Assembly (NCBI GenBank): GCA_040954595.2
Contig: CM082584.2
Location: 13,578,001-13,642,000 of the forward strand
Direction: 5' to 3'
Source of the DNA: Balanoglossus misakiensis
Lineage: Eukaryota; Hemichordata
Length of the DNA stretch: 64,000 nt
Below the pieces are notes generated by a model that saw nothing but the letters and a program-made list of their open reading frames with translations, was not told the origin of the DNA and did not search any database. The translations under genes and the position numbers were made by a program. This document shows, in pieces, positions 12,501 through 27,500 of the stretch. Every line of letters starts with the position of its first letter. Position 1 is the first letter of the stretch.

Positions 12501-15500
12501 TCAAAGTGGGCGCACCTCAGTTAACATCATCATGGCGTCGATAATCCTGAGATGTGCAAGATAAAAACTGAAAGATCTCCGGATAAGATCAGTGATTTCA
12601 TATTTAACCGCTCATCGGGAAATTTCTCCAGGCGAACGTTGATTGCACCGGCTGGCTGATTTCTATCGCTGTTGCATCTCGGTGTAGTAGACACTCTCCA
12701 TTCTACACGGACATCTCAGAAGATGCCAAGATAAATTGCCCAGCAATTCAATTCTATTTTGATACACAAGTGTTATCATAAATGTCACATGTTTAATTGT
12801 AACCTTTATCCACGTCATAACCTATACTGCCGTGAAACTTCAAACTGTTTTTATGTTTCTAAAATATTCCCCATGATCAGTAACATTTTGTTATGAGAAG
12901 AACTTCGGTCGATCGGACACAGGAGTCCCTAGACGGCAAATGGACAAGATGACATCGGTGGCTTTACATTTTCTTGCCGCCGAGAGACCCGCAGAATTAG
13001 CGATGAAATCCACAAGGAAACCATGGAAACGCCATAGATCGATCTTATACAACTTCAATTATGACTCATCTTACGTCACTACACAAAAACTTATGACGTC
13101 ACTACACAAAAACTTATTGAGTCGAGATGTCAACTTGTCGGAAATTAGCTGAACAAATTGTAAACGAATCCTCCCAATTATCCATCAAATTGAGACAACA
13201 AATCAATTTTACATCATCAATTGCCCAGAATGTGTATGCATTGGAAAATGATATGCCACTATCGGATGTAACAACGACCACTTCTGTTTTACTTAACTCG
13301 TTAATTGCGTTCATAATTTTGCATATTTTGCCTGCGTGTTGTGCAATGACTTCCTTGTAACGTCGGCATGGCTGCAAGGTGCAAGAATTAGATTTTATTT
13401 CCAAGCACTTAAATGTTGAGACTAAAAAGAACACATGAAACAGCCGGGATTACCAAGTCTACGATAAAATACACATGCACTTGCTTAACTTCAAATCCCT
13501 AAATCAAGTGTCCATTTCCGTCTCACTCTACTTTCCCGTTCTCTTCACGGGTCATTACCGGATCTAACCTTTAATGGTTCGGCAAGAAGACCATTACAGA
13601 TTCATTAATTGAAATGCGCTATGGTCAAAATCTCCCGTTTTCCACTCACAATAGCGACGTTAACCACTGCAGAATAAAACCTCCCATGCATTCACTGGAG
13701 ATGGGAAAATTGGATCTGACTGTCAGTGGAATCTCATTTGTCTGTCTGAAGTATCCTTGGAAGTTTCTCATAGAAAAGCCGACCATTTTTCGAAAATTAT
13801 AAGTGCACTGACATCTGAATCTCAGGTGGTTAGCATCGAGCTACGATGAATGCGGCGCTCAATATTGGATATCCTTTATGTTTCTGACTGTACGTGCTAT
13901 CACAAAGTTCCTGCTACATTATTCCCCGTAGCGCAAGAAATATGATATCTACATATCTGATATGACAAAGAGTGACTGGGAAGAATGAATGCAACATATT
14001 AAAGCATAGATATCGAGGAGACAGACTTTGATGAAATAATTTACACATGCGTAAATGTAACAACTATAGACAGTGTGTTATCGTCGTTCCCAGTCCTGAT
14101 TGTGGCATACCCGCAGCAAACACTGCCTTATTTTTCAACCAAACGCTTTATTGGCATACGTAATCACCAAGTGGTATGAAGATGTTTGGTCAAATAGTGT
14201 TCGCATTTTACCTTTATGAGGGAGTTTTGGGTTTCACAAGGTTTGGGATAAGTGGTCCACAATGCCAATGTTGCCACGACTTCGGCCGCAAGGCAAAACT
14301 CAAGTCACGCTTTGACATTTTGCTGGCGAAAACGAAAAAAAATACGGGGTCTAGCTGCTCTATGAAGGTAATTCCACCCAATCAGGGGCCAATGTGATTA
14401 CCCGGGTTAACAATGTTCAAAATCAATGTGGGACTCGATCTGTCGTCGTTTCCACAGCTGTAATGCAAATCTCTTATATCGACCGAAAAGAAAACTTGGA
14501 GAAAGTGAATTACATGTACTCATATAGAAACGTCAATGAAAGGCACAATGTTTCTTCCTGCATGTTCACATTTACTCGAACAGAACATTTCGATTTTTAT
14601 TCCTACATGTAGTAACATATAACAGAGGCATAGATATTTTGTACTAAATTCCGAAAATATAAAAAAGAAAATGAGAATATTTTCAATTTATACCGATCGC
14701 ACACCCCTAAGTGAAATTTGCGGATTTTTCAGGTCAAAAGTTTATACATGTAATTTATCACCATGCATGGCTCACAGTTTGACAAGCTAATATTTCTGAA
14801 TTCGCTCGACTTGGCGAATTGAGGTGGCGTCTGCGTAGGTGTGAGATTGCCTTTCCTTCGTCACTTTACACGACACTGTATTTCAATTAGTTAACATGGC
14901 TGTCGCGCATGCCATTAGACCGCAGGCAGAGATATAAGATTTCCAGGTTATTTGTTTGAGATAACCGTAATTATATGTTACTTTTATGCGAGGAAAAAAG
15001 TCAACAACCCAATTTGCGCTGAGGTAACAAGAATGCGAAAGCAGTGTTATCAATTCGCATCGCTAGATAGAGTGGGTCTCTCTTGGGCTTCAAAGCATTA
15101 CACCGAAGCCGTCAGTTCGACTGGCATTCGCATGTGAAATCTCGCATGTTGTGTAATTAACGTTTCGGTATCGCGTTACACCGATATCTGGAAATGAGTG
15201 AGGATTTTTGTCATTGCCATTCAGATGGCGTGGACACTACCTGCAACCATTACGCAGGTAGTCCAGTAATTGGCGTTGAAAATTGCACATCCAGAGGGTA
15301 AACACCAATGCATTCTCAACCCTGTTCCAGATAATTGGAAATATGACACTGTGCTGAAAGTTCCATTAGTGTCTGATGAATATAATATACTCCACGACTT
15401 GTGACATATTCTGAAGTAGAAATGAAGAACCCTTGCTTTAAAATGTCTGGCCACGCGGCGCTCATGGTGAACAGCGAACATAAAACGCAAATGACATTAC

Positions 15501-18500
15501 CAGACATGCACAATGTACTGCAAGAAACTCACATATTTGCATTTAAACAGTTGTGTCCCAATATGTCCTATTGGAAACACGCTTCACCATTCTGCGATTA
15601 TTATAAGAAGTCTGACCCCCCCCCCCCCCCAATGTATGTATTCACCAACTTTAATATCGAAAGATATGTTGATTTGGTAAGGAAGGATTAAAGCTTTAAA
15701 AGCGCGATTATGAACTGAAGAAAGATTAATCCACCCTGTGGTCAGATAAAGGTAATCCTACTGCGACTGTTAATCTGAAGATTCCTCGTATACCTATAGG
15801 CAAAGCGCAGTCATTGTCTGTTAGGAGAATAACAGTCACAACGCCCTACGTGGATCAAACTTAAGATGGCACCCTTAGCTATAAACATTAAAGGTTTATT
15901 TCTTGAAATTTTCATAACATCTCTCTATAGGCAGTGAAATATTCCTAGCGGGTAGTTCTTAAGCACCAAGCACGATATATAGGAAGCAGCGGATCACAAC
16001 AAGGTCAAAGGGCACGGGAGAAGAATCACTGGAGGCCTTTCCACTTTCGGTAAAGCCTGGCTTAAATGATCTCCTCACGTGACAACCATTTCAATCATCT
16101 TTTTATATCCAAGCTACACTATTGAATACTGAAAAACATGTTAGAGAGGCCATACCTTGCAGGAAGTGACTTTAACCACCGTTACCATGGAAAATGGTTA
16201 GTCGGTATTTCTTAGCCTAACATTGTGTCGATGTCATCACGTGACAACCAAACACAAAGTGACAAGAGAAAAACAAACAAAAGAGTGATGGAAGCCGAAC
16301 CAGTGTATCCTATTTGTTGTACTCCTTGCTTGCCGAAAGAATGGACCCTTCCATCGCAGTTCAAGAATCCTACTCCGTACAACTCAGTCAGGGAAATAAG
16401 GAAATAAGATGTCATTATTCACGTGATATCTGAAAGCAAAGTAGACCACGGCTCCGTAATATCTTTTCATTACGCTGACAGCAGCGTGTCAGCTTGTAGA
16501 AGATCGTGAAAAATGAAAGCCTGGCTATAAGAGGATTTTGGAGTAAGACAAATGCTAATGTTGATTCGAGGTAGCAGCGCAAATGTTCCATAGCAGGTAA
16601 TGAGCTCAGATGGCCCACGGGCAAAAAGACAGCATGCTGCAAGCGAAATAAAAGTATTAGACATACTGAACATCTTTCCAGGGAGAAACAACGAAGCGTA
16701 CCCTGTCCCTGTTTGCTCACAAAAATGTATTCATAAATGAAACCAAAATGGAGTTGCATAAGCACACCTTCTGCCATTGCAGTGCTTGGCATTTAAGAGT
16801 AAAGAGTAAATAACCAGGTTTTGACATTTCATGTTCCAGTGTGGAGTTTATCTGCGCATTGCATTTATTACATCAAAATCTATATACTGCATGTCAAAAC
16901 AGCAAAAACACGATGAAGCCGCTGAAGTACAAAATAAAATGCCCATATGTTTAGTTGACGCAACTGTCGAAATGGTCACAAAGCCTCCTCAATCGCTGAA
17001 GATGTCAAACTTTTTTTTTGAGATCGTGACACTCAAGGAGAGGTTTACTTGGTGTTTTGGAGTAGAACACAATATGAGTACTTAGCTGAGTCTTTGAAAA
17101 GTGACGCGAGACTCAAAACACGTGATAACAAATATTCCTTACACACTTGCAACATCGTTTGGGATGTCTGAGATACTCATCATCGTATCCGTCAGTTCCG
17201 AATCACGATTCAATGCATTGAGTACAATGAATCGTGAAATGTAAGATTTAATGGGGAAGACCCAAAAGAAGGGTTTTTCTGTCAAATTGTGTCCACTGTG
17301 CAGATACGATAATACGAACAATGCATCACTGTCGTGTACGTTACAGTCATAGACGTGTATTAAATTTCAATTTCCACTGCTTCTATTTCCCAATGCATTT
17401 GGCCTACCTAAAGTATCACACTTTAAAAACCCAAGCTACGTTTACTCTGATATTTGTGCCGAAATTCCTCCCTTTACACGCACTGTCTGACCGCAAATCA
17501 ATATCGAATCACGTGCTTCTATGATTGAGCTTCGACTATGTTAAAGGTACTCAGTCATCTCTATTTATAAATATGCCCATTTTTTTACTAGATTTGCGTT
17601 TCTGGGTGTTCTAAAGAACATGTGTTAGTGCACCCTTTTTAGTGTGAGCCACCCACTGAAAATCAGTGACTGGTTGTATTTCAATTTTCCATGCATGGCA
17701 ACAGTGGTCCAACTTGCATAAGAGACCGTATATACCTTGAATGCTCTGTGTTTAATTTTAGCTTTGACATCGTTATGCCTTATTTCCCAAAGGTTTTCTC
17801 CTTTGTTGAATTGTGGCCTTTTATAATATGTCATGTCCCTAGGTTGCCATTAATCACAAAAAGCGTAATACTAACTCTGCTTTCCTTATACGACATTCGG
17901 AGATTATTTTAAATTTAAATCTTCCCTTCTAATTCTCAGTAATCCACACTCGCTTTTGGAACATACGAGTTGCACCCTCAGAGCAATCCCGATACTTGCA
18001 TTGCGATTCGAAATCATGTCTCGAAATGAGAAGATACTGAGATAATGTTAGGTCATCTTCTTATACCCCTAGTACAAAAAGTTTATCCTTAATTGTAGAT
18101 AGAAAAAAACAGAAAGTAGGCAGTCATTACTGATTGATATATGTTGGCTATCACATATGGGGCAGGATAAGCTTACTATTTTCGAAACACCTGACATACT
18201 AGTAAATACGTAATCAGATATGCCACCAGCACCTAGCAACGAATGAATGAACGCACGCGTGCATACACTCGTGCGTGTATGAAAGATAATGCATCTATTA
18301 GACACAAATGAACGCAAGCATGGATAGAATAATAACATCGTTAACGTGCTAACATTTACATTTCACGAGTAATTACCGCCTTAAATACATCTACTCCGTT
18401 GGTCACTTTTTCAATTTTCTCGTTAAACGCAGGGTAGTAAAAACTCTAGCAGACTCGGTATGCTTGCACACCGGTATATTGCCTTAAGCATTTGATGAGC

Positions 18501-21500
18501 ATGGCCATAATCTAAATAATGGATTATATAAATTGAAATATGGAAAGCATATTGCACATTTTGCCCGAAACCTGAGACGTATAATTACAAATGCCCCTAA
18601 CGGCCAAGAAGCTTTATTACTTAATTTAAATCCAGGCTACTTTTCCGTCCGTTTTCTAATATCCAATTTAATCGATTTTCGTTCCTAGTACAGCTACTTA
18701 AAGACATTTTGCCATTAACCCGACCTTTATTGCTGAAATGTACCTGGAACAAATCCTGAAATTTGCTATCAACTTACATTAAATTGAAGAATCAAAAGCC
18801 TTTCAAAAATTCGATTTATCACAAACACGTCATAGGTACATCTGCCTGCTTCCCTTAGAGCGATGCTATGATTAAGGTACCATGCAGGTAGTCAGCTAAA
18901 TTGAGAACTCACCAAATACACTCATACTTTTAGGCACAGACAGACAGACCGAGAGACAGACAAACCTTAAAGACAGACAGACAGATGTATAATCTGGTGT
19001 ATATATCGCATCCTGGTTGGTTCTACTACTGACATTTAGCAAATTTGAATCGACTATTTTTACAGAGAAAAGTGGACAAACTATACAAAGCGAGCGCACA
19101 TTAACACTACACAACAACTGTAATAAGTAATCCATGAGCAGCCACAGGGCTTGTTTTATTAATTTAGCACCAATTCACTTTTGAATAGCCCACGCAGTCG
19201 CGTACTGCTGCACAACCCGGTGAGAGGGATGCCTGGCTGAAATAGAAACGAGACCTAGGTAGTCTTTTATTTTATAACCTATACCTGGATGACAAACGTA
19301 TCACAGCCAAAGACTGAACAATGATATGGGCACGAATGTTTCATTGATCAGATAGGAACCATCGATTCACAGTGCAAAGTCTCAGTTGCTGCACGTTCCT
19401 TTACTCACAAAAAGAATAACGACAACCTCTCTTAGTTCCAGATTGACACTTCGGTCCCTTCCAGTAACAGCATGATACAATCGATTGACTGGGTAATCGG
19501 GCGGGTCAAATCTTGGCCCGGGAGAGCATTAAAAAGCGTCAATGAACCAATACTTCACGTGAGAACTGAGCTACTATATTATCATCTACGTCATATCCGA
19601 GGCCATGTCCACCCAAGGTAGTACATTGTGTCTGTTCTTTCCACGTTTCACGCAGAAAATTGTGAGGTTATCGACTTGTGGGCAGTAAGAGTAAAATTGA
19701 TCCAAACGAAACCTCAAATACTGAGATAATTAAATACAGACGATCGATATATACTGAGATGTGTAAAGCAGACTCGCTTGAATTAATCCAAACTTTGAAG
19801 TCCAAATTAAAATCGCGATAGCTTGGCATTTCCATTCAAGCTTGAATTATGAAATTATGCTCCAAAGCTCACATTTATCATAGTTTTATTTCATCATTTT
19901 GAAAACTTCAGGCAAGAATTTTCTACGGTAATCATGATCGGGTGAGCTGGGTGATGAATTTGCACCCTCGGGGTAAATTGTTGTTATCGATTGATGAATG
20001 TAGTATGTCTTGAACCTCAATCTGATGACTAAATCTCGCTGTATCCCCTTGGTTACTTCACCTTTCCTTGCTTGAGATTTTTCATATCGTCGGTTTATTC
20101 TTGGTATATGTCATGCCAACAAGCACAATATGTTATAATTGCAGAGAACGATGTTATGTCTTCAATACGTTGTCATTAAAAAAACGAAGACAATCAGTAC
20201 TGAACAACCAAAAGTCACAGATTTTGCAAAACAACGAAAAACCACAACCAGAGAATAGCAGATGATTTGCCACATTTAAGGAGAAAAAACAGCTGTAATC
20301 GAATACTTTACTCAACACAACCAGCTCACATACCTCACTCGAACTCACACCGCAAGCAGATATCGTTGAAAACGCGAATGAGGCATCAATGGAATAAAAG
20401 CGGCGTGTCTGCTTGCTTCTTTGGTAAGAACAACGGGAATATTTACAAGACGGTGTATACAAAGCGAGTGCTATCGGGATACACATAAGATGATGTATTC
20501 AAAGGAATGGGACACTAGTAGAAAGAAGGCTTTTTGTGCCATTGAAGACAAAACTCATGGATTCATTTCCTGGGGCGTCACATTTATTGTGTTGGAAGAG
20601 ACTTCTAGTATCTGAGCAAAATGTAAGTCTTCGCGTTCATAAATGACACCTACTTGGGCTTCTCAAAAGAATGTGATTACGTTTTTCAATTTTCTCATCA
20701 GACACTGCACAAACAAAATAGGCTTTGTCTAAAAACACTCAAAAGCTGGGATAAGACTTAACAACCTGGGCTATCTTCAGATACAAACTATTTCTCACTA
20801 TCTCTAATGAAACATGAAGTACATGCATTTCACTTTCTTCTTTGATTCTGCACAACAATACAGAAAACATATATTTTTTGTCAATCCCAGACTTCAATAA
20901 ATGGTACAATGGCTTGGTTGATGTAGTCTGCGATTTTTGCATCTTTCTTTTAAAATCAGTCTGCCCAAACGCACCTATATTACGATATTCAACATGCCTA
21001 CATGACGCGGCAATATTGCACAATCACGCTGTTGCGACAAAATATAATTAAGCAACGCTACGTATTGAGACGGCGTAATAAAAGAAATACGATACACGAA
21101 AGTAATGAAATTTGAACCATACATAAATGTGTATACATGTAATATGCTTCATGGAATACACTGCCTAATGGAACTCATTCTTATAACTTTAATGTCATAT
21201 ACTTTGCACATGCAGCGGAAATTGGACCTCGGAAATATTATTCAATGAATGACAGTTAGATATCATTACTACACATCGTAATATGAGACAAGACACGGTC
21301 CAATATTGATGTCCATCCATATCAGTTATTTTTGGACAGGTAATCCTAGATCTGTCATTCATTATCACATGAAATATCACAACGCGCTTGAGAGCTGAAG
21401 TCTATCGTTTGATCAAAAACGAAGCTGGAACTATCATGAAACATCTACAACAACAGACCTTCTATGAATCAAAATGTCCCAGGTGTGCGTAATAACGCCT

Positions 21501-24500
21501 TTCGTCTCGAAACACGACTCATGACCGAAAAATTTGGCTGAATGTACGTGCATATGTAAGATATAATGTTGTGTGCTTGGCTACATAATTACATCACATG
21601 ATAATTTTGGTAAGAGGTATTATGAACAAGACGGTAGAGCGCCAGTCAATCAGATAACAACGCGAGTCTTGCGAAGAGATTGTGTATTGATCGAATGACA
21701 TTCGGTCTTTGTATTGTGAGGAATAATGTTGAAGACATATGTCGATTACGCTATCGTATGGATCAAGATGCGGTCAGATGAACGGTTGTTGATGGTCACA
21801 AAATTGAAGTTAGCAACATCTGGAGAATTGCAAGCTATGAAGGTTAATAGCTGACTGCAAATCTCTACATCACTAGCCTCTATTATTGCAGGAGATCTGA
21901 TCATTCTGCGTTACCTTCAACCCTAAGAGGCCGTGCGGATATGAGGTCACTGTAAGCTGTCAAAGAAACGCTGCAAACGTCAGAAACAGATGCTCTGAAT
22001 TCGGCTTCCTATTGAAGCAAGGAAATTGGATCGATATTACCATGCGGCGACCGAGTAGAATAATGGAGATTAAAGACTGGAAATCAATAGGACCTTGATC
22101 AATGTAATGCCTCCGTAGCAATGACACCCCCCCCTCTCCGACGGTGGTTTTTCTTACAAGGATGCAGTCAACTAATGTGCTTTTTCTCTTCCTCGGTGTA
22201 AGTAATTGTGATATGGCATCACTATACAGGCGGAAGACAGAAATATTGATTCCTCCATATGTTAAATTTGCCCGCACGTTAGATGTCTGAGCCACATGTA
22301 AGTCTTCATAAGCTTTAAGTGTTATAACATATGTATATTAGGCCTAATTTACATTGCAGTACGATCCAATATGGCCGCCAGGCGGCCATTTTGTTTCGAT
22401 CAGTACAGTATATTATGATAATGTACATGTTCATGTAATATCGCCAGGAAACAAATTCATTTAGAACATTGCCAGAGCTAATATATTTGACTGACATTCC
22501 ACCATGATTCCTTCAGTCTTCTCGTAATGTACTGATCAGTGGGGACTAGGTCACTGACAATGACTATCACATATATGCCTACACACAACCTAAGATATGC
22601 TTTCTGTTGCGTCGCGTTGTTCTACTTTTACATCTAACATTTGAAGGTTGAGGGTTAACTCTATGGCTCTCTAGAAAACGCCTCATCGAAGACACCAATT
22701 TCTTTCTTGTTCGGCACGTTCCCTAGTGAAGGCACGTTCTCCGGTGCCAATCAGTCATTTGTTAGATATTGCTCGCAACAAATTCACAGCACCAGCTTCA
22801 TCTCCATGACGACTGTGGAATAAAGATTGCGGCAAACAATTCAAGCCGCATGATCTGATTTTCAGGATTCATATCTTTGTGGTCCAGGTGACCATGTGTG
22901 TGGCGATTTCAGATTTATGCAGCTGCAGCTGTAGAAAATGTCGGACTTAAAGTGTCCATTTGAAACATGATGAAAACTTGGGTAGGTCCTAAATCCCTTT
23001 CAGCTAATCGACAGAAAGGATCCGTTGTACATAGTATGATTGATTCATTTTTGGTACAGAAACCAACTCATTTGTGAGAGATGGGGTAACACGCCATGTG
23101 ATTGGTTGGTTGGTTGGTATGGCAATGTGTTCGTCCAGGTGGTGCATATCTGTGCAATATGCACAAATTATGTAACAATGGTGTTGGGTGCACCATCTGT
23201 GGGGTATGCGCCAACAACTTGTGTTACCCGGACATGATGGGTTTACACCAACTAAGGCGAGAAATTCCTCCAGCGTTTCTTTAAAAAACAATAAGTGATC
23301 TCCTTATCTTCCATTTTCTTTCCGTCGGACTGAGAATTTTGCATCACTGTTGTGACCCTGTGCATCCGGGGAATTTCAGTGATGTTTCCAGCTGAGGACC
23401 GAATCCTAAAGCTGTGTTGAACATGTTGAATATAGCGTGACTCGGCACGACAGGAAACAAAACGCCCTGTGTTTACCATCAGAACATTCACTTAATTGAA
23501 AATGAGGACCAGAGGCGATATATCTTCCTACAATGAGTAAGCATTTCACAGAAATAACATTAAAGGCTTTATTTGACTAGCTGTTTCCCCGATGAAATTT
23601 TACTACTGAATCTAAAACCCGGCGCCGCAAGATAACTAGACCTTTCCCCGATTAAATGACAGATTGGACTAACCGCACGAGAGAAGTGCTGCCATAAATG
23701 TCTGAAATTCTGAGCCATGTTGGTGTTATTGACTTATCAATTATTTCATCAACAGTTATTTAGTGATTATATTCCGACAACAAAATCTGGTAGCCAGACA
23801 TTAATTTCCCTCGGTTTCAAATGGAAATTCGAACTTTAAACGTTGCGGGTTAGGTGCCAGCACGTTCGTTCGTCCAAGTCAGTGGATACCTTATAGATAA
23901 TGCGAGGTTTAGCTTGATTCTTCTCTGTGTCTGATGAAAAAGTATCAATACAATCAGTTGCAACGTTCTCCCAATATAAGCATTATTTTCTGAACGGCAC
24001 TCCTTCAAGGAACCCGTCACCGCTGTGCGACGTGATCGCTCAAAATGCCGGCTCAATTTGGAGTAAGTCCTGTTTCAATTTGTCTGGTTTGAAATTGCAG
24101 GAACTAGCAATAAATGGCGCAATTTAGAGGTCTTGAAGGCACATTGGGAAGTCATGCGAATAATGAAATAGTGCGCGGCGTAATAAAGAGACGAACGCTA
24201 TAGGGGCCTAAGAAACTAGAAAGGAAATTACGCATCTTCACCGCGGTGCTGAAAATTTCAGATCATGGGGGGAATCTCTGCAGCGGAAAGCAAGGTCCCT
24301 GGGCGAAGCTTGAGCAACAGAGAAGTAAACAAGACAAATAATAGTAGAGATTTTGGCTTCATGGAACGAACAACGCACAACTTGAACTTAATAAAACAAC
24401 ATTCATCCGTCAGTTGTAGAATTTCTCGCCAAAGTATAACGTGCAAAGGATCCCCAGGTGGAACTAAGTAAACCTAACGATGCGTGAATGTATTCAATCT

Positions 24501-27500
24501 ATAGAAGGGAACGTGTTGGTGGCAAGATAAAACCTGTGTTCTGACTATCGACCCCCGTCAATAAGTTGGCAATCTCGCTGCCCATGCATGCATGCAGACG
24601 ATCATTTCAAACACCGTCGCTAAAGCTCGACATTTCCGTAAAAATTCAATTCCCTCGATAGCGAGGCATTCACACTGTCTCCTAGTAGGGTTCCTCATCA
24701 AGCTCCTGGTTCTGTCACGCGAACCTCGCTATTTACCATCCGCAGAGTACTTTTTTCCAAGAACCACATCTCACTGCTCTAAATATTCTTGGGTTTCACA
24801 ACATTGTTCTCAGCATGTAATGAAAACACACAGCGCACAAGTAATTTTGATTACATATAACCCTGTAAAAGTGCCACGGTTCCTTTTCAACCACGGGCTT
24901 ACAACTGCTGAGGCTTAATCCAAAATTAGAGGAATGTGGTACACTGCCCAGCCATTCCACCAGACGAGGGCATAAACGCACTTAAAAGTCAGATATCCAC
25001 TTTCAAGCCTGGCTAATAAATCCTTCGCTAACACATCTTTTGTGATTTAATACTGTCGGAAACTTAATTTATCCAAAGTAATGAATTTATCACATCGCCA
25101 TCATTACATAATGCGCACCAAGGAATACAGCAAAACGAATATTTCAATATTCTTAATGAAAACCGTGTTTGCATTCGTAAGAGATGAATGCAGTGGGAGG
25201 TTCGTCAGGGGTGATCACATAATTGATTTCTCAGTGGTAAGAAAAACTGATTCATGCGTCTTCTCTCGCTGAGCTACGTTCGCTTTATGAGCGACCAGAC
25301 TCAATACGGGTATCCGACATGCCATGTGTGATCATTTCTAAATCTTTTCCATGGAGACAACGCCCGTTGGACGATGGACACTCCAGATTTTAATTCGCCT
25401 ATCTTGCCATTGGGAATTGAAGTCACACATTCTGATCGCTTCTCTCTCACACACATCTGTTCTAGGCAATACATCAAAGTGGGTTCATTAAGGCTTGTTA
25501 AGCGAGTAAAGCGTAGCGGTGATTGAAATCATCTTTAATGGCCGTTGCAGAAACGTGACTTTCATTGACCTCGTTCCGTATACACTTATCTGACAAATTA
25601 TCTGACTGCAAACCAGCAAATTACAATCGCATCATGTACGATGGCCACCGTAACATGGAGACTCTGGTGGCTATCTAACAAGTCTGTGATTAGAAATAAA
25701 AATTCTTACATTATGCTTGCTAATCGAAACGCCGTAAAGCCTCGTCCCCTGCATCTGAACTATGTGTATTAACTTGGTTTTTATCACAATATGAACACTC
25801 TCTCGCGGATGAGTAGATGGACGTGTGTCGGCCTGAGGGATGCACAAATATTTTATAACAAAAATGGCATTTAATGGAGGTGCGATAAAATGAGGAATGG
25901 TGTAAACATTAATTTCCTGATAATTTATATGCAAATAACAAAGTAAATCTAAAAATTGATGGGAATATTGATCGTGGTACTTGAATGTTTTATTATGACT
26001 AGGGAAATTATCGTAAAAATCACGTTAAATGGGGTAGTAAATTTCTTGCAACCGTCTTATCTGACATAATACGTGAATACACGTTCTTTCATGTTACTCG
26101 AAAGTATTATGGTTGGATCACACAAGATCGTTTGACTATTATTCCGAAAATGCAATTTCCACGGTTGACTAACAATCATTACCTCATGATGTTAAAAGTG
26201 GAACCGTCGATTAGAAACAGCTGTAGCTAAAACCGCCAAACCTGCTCGAATTAATCTGAAGATACTTTATCGTCAAGAAACCGCACTGATATACCTCCAG
26301 ATTTACACAAAATACGTTATCAGAAACCTCACACATAACAAAACATGTCGAGATTGTGGGCCTGCTAATTTACGACATACATTTACGTGTAAGATCTATA
26401 GCCAACAGTCTACCTGACATCAAGCAACGGTGATAGATTTGTAGCCATGGTAACGATACCAAGTTCCGGAGAGTGAAATTAACCCGTCGACCCCAATTTT
26501 GCATTTAACGCGACAATAATCTTTCTGAGTGCAAAGACAATATTTTACATGACCTCTCTGTTGTAGAGCACCCAATTCAATTATGTTGGGTAATTCTATC
26601 AGGGACCTTTTTTAGCGATGGCTTTGCATATTTTGCTTGCCTTAATATAGGTGCTGCCATCGATGTTGGCACCTGTCTGTGCGATAGAAAAAAAACGCGA
26701 CACAGAAAAAACAACACTTGAACAGCACTGCAAAGGGTACTTATTTCGAATGTCTCTTGTATCCTTTTTCAAAGAGCACTGAAGCCAAATACAAATCGAA
26801 GTCAGACGAAACTAAAGCTCACTCTCACGTCTTAGGAGAAAGTCTGGAGTAAACGCAAGATTGAACAGTCGCCCCTGCATTCTCACAACATATTTTTCAA
26901 TCGAACGCCCGCACGTACATACATACTGTACTGATTAATCGACAAGAAAGGATTAAAATGAAAATTATGCTGCTTCTATCGACCATATAGACCTGTATAC
27001 ATAATATAAGCTTACGTTCCTAGGTAATATCCAAATGTCATCCCTGGACACAACATTGCTGGTGCATATAAAATAAGAAGCCTTGCAACTGGCGTAGGTC
27101 TGTGATTATTGACTTTCTGGTTGATTTGCGACCAGGTTCAACACAGGTTTACGACAAATATGTAAAATTTACAATATTTTCGCGAACTGTACATCATTTG
27201 GCATACACTAACACATAGGAGCTTGCGGACGATCGGAGTCAATACAGGGCTCCGAATTTTTGCGCAGAAACTGATAGTCACTATTAAAAAGCATACTTTC
27301 CTTCACTGAACGGACACGCGTCGAAGTGTGCATTCCACCTACAATCATGATCCACCAAGTTTCGCCACGCGATTTATCGACATGTATAAGGGAAGACAAC
27401 TATAGCCTAAACTAAAGAAAGCCACGCATGAAAATGCACATGCCATAAACAGATACGAAAGTAATGAGACGCACATACCTTGACACCCGGAATTTGATAG

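Larger units (their letters stand above)
10330..27478 (-). other. First intron of P4HTM copy 1 (about 17 kb), no gene recognised
   Basis: The interval separates the signal-anchor exon from the 82-nt second exon. I read both strands and found only short open frames without paired splice borders or recognisable protein families. It holds a 23-bp direct duplication near 13073-13118, a C15 run at 15616-15630, a CAGA-rich stretch at 18935-18986 and a perfect 9-bp palindrome at 22371-22389. No tRNA B-box or transposase motif was seen. The matching intron in the second P4HTM-like gene is only about 0.64 kb, so this one has expanded or the other has shrunk. It could hold enhancers or non-coding transcripts that sequence reading cannot show. 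Confidence 0.6.
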
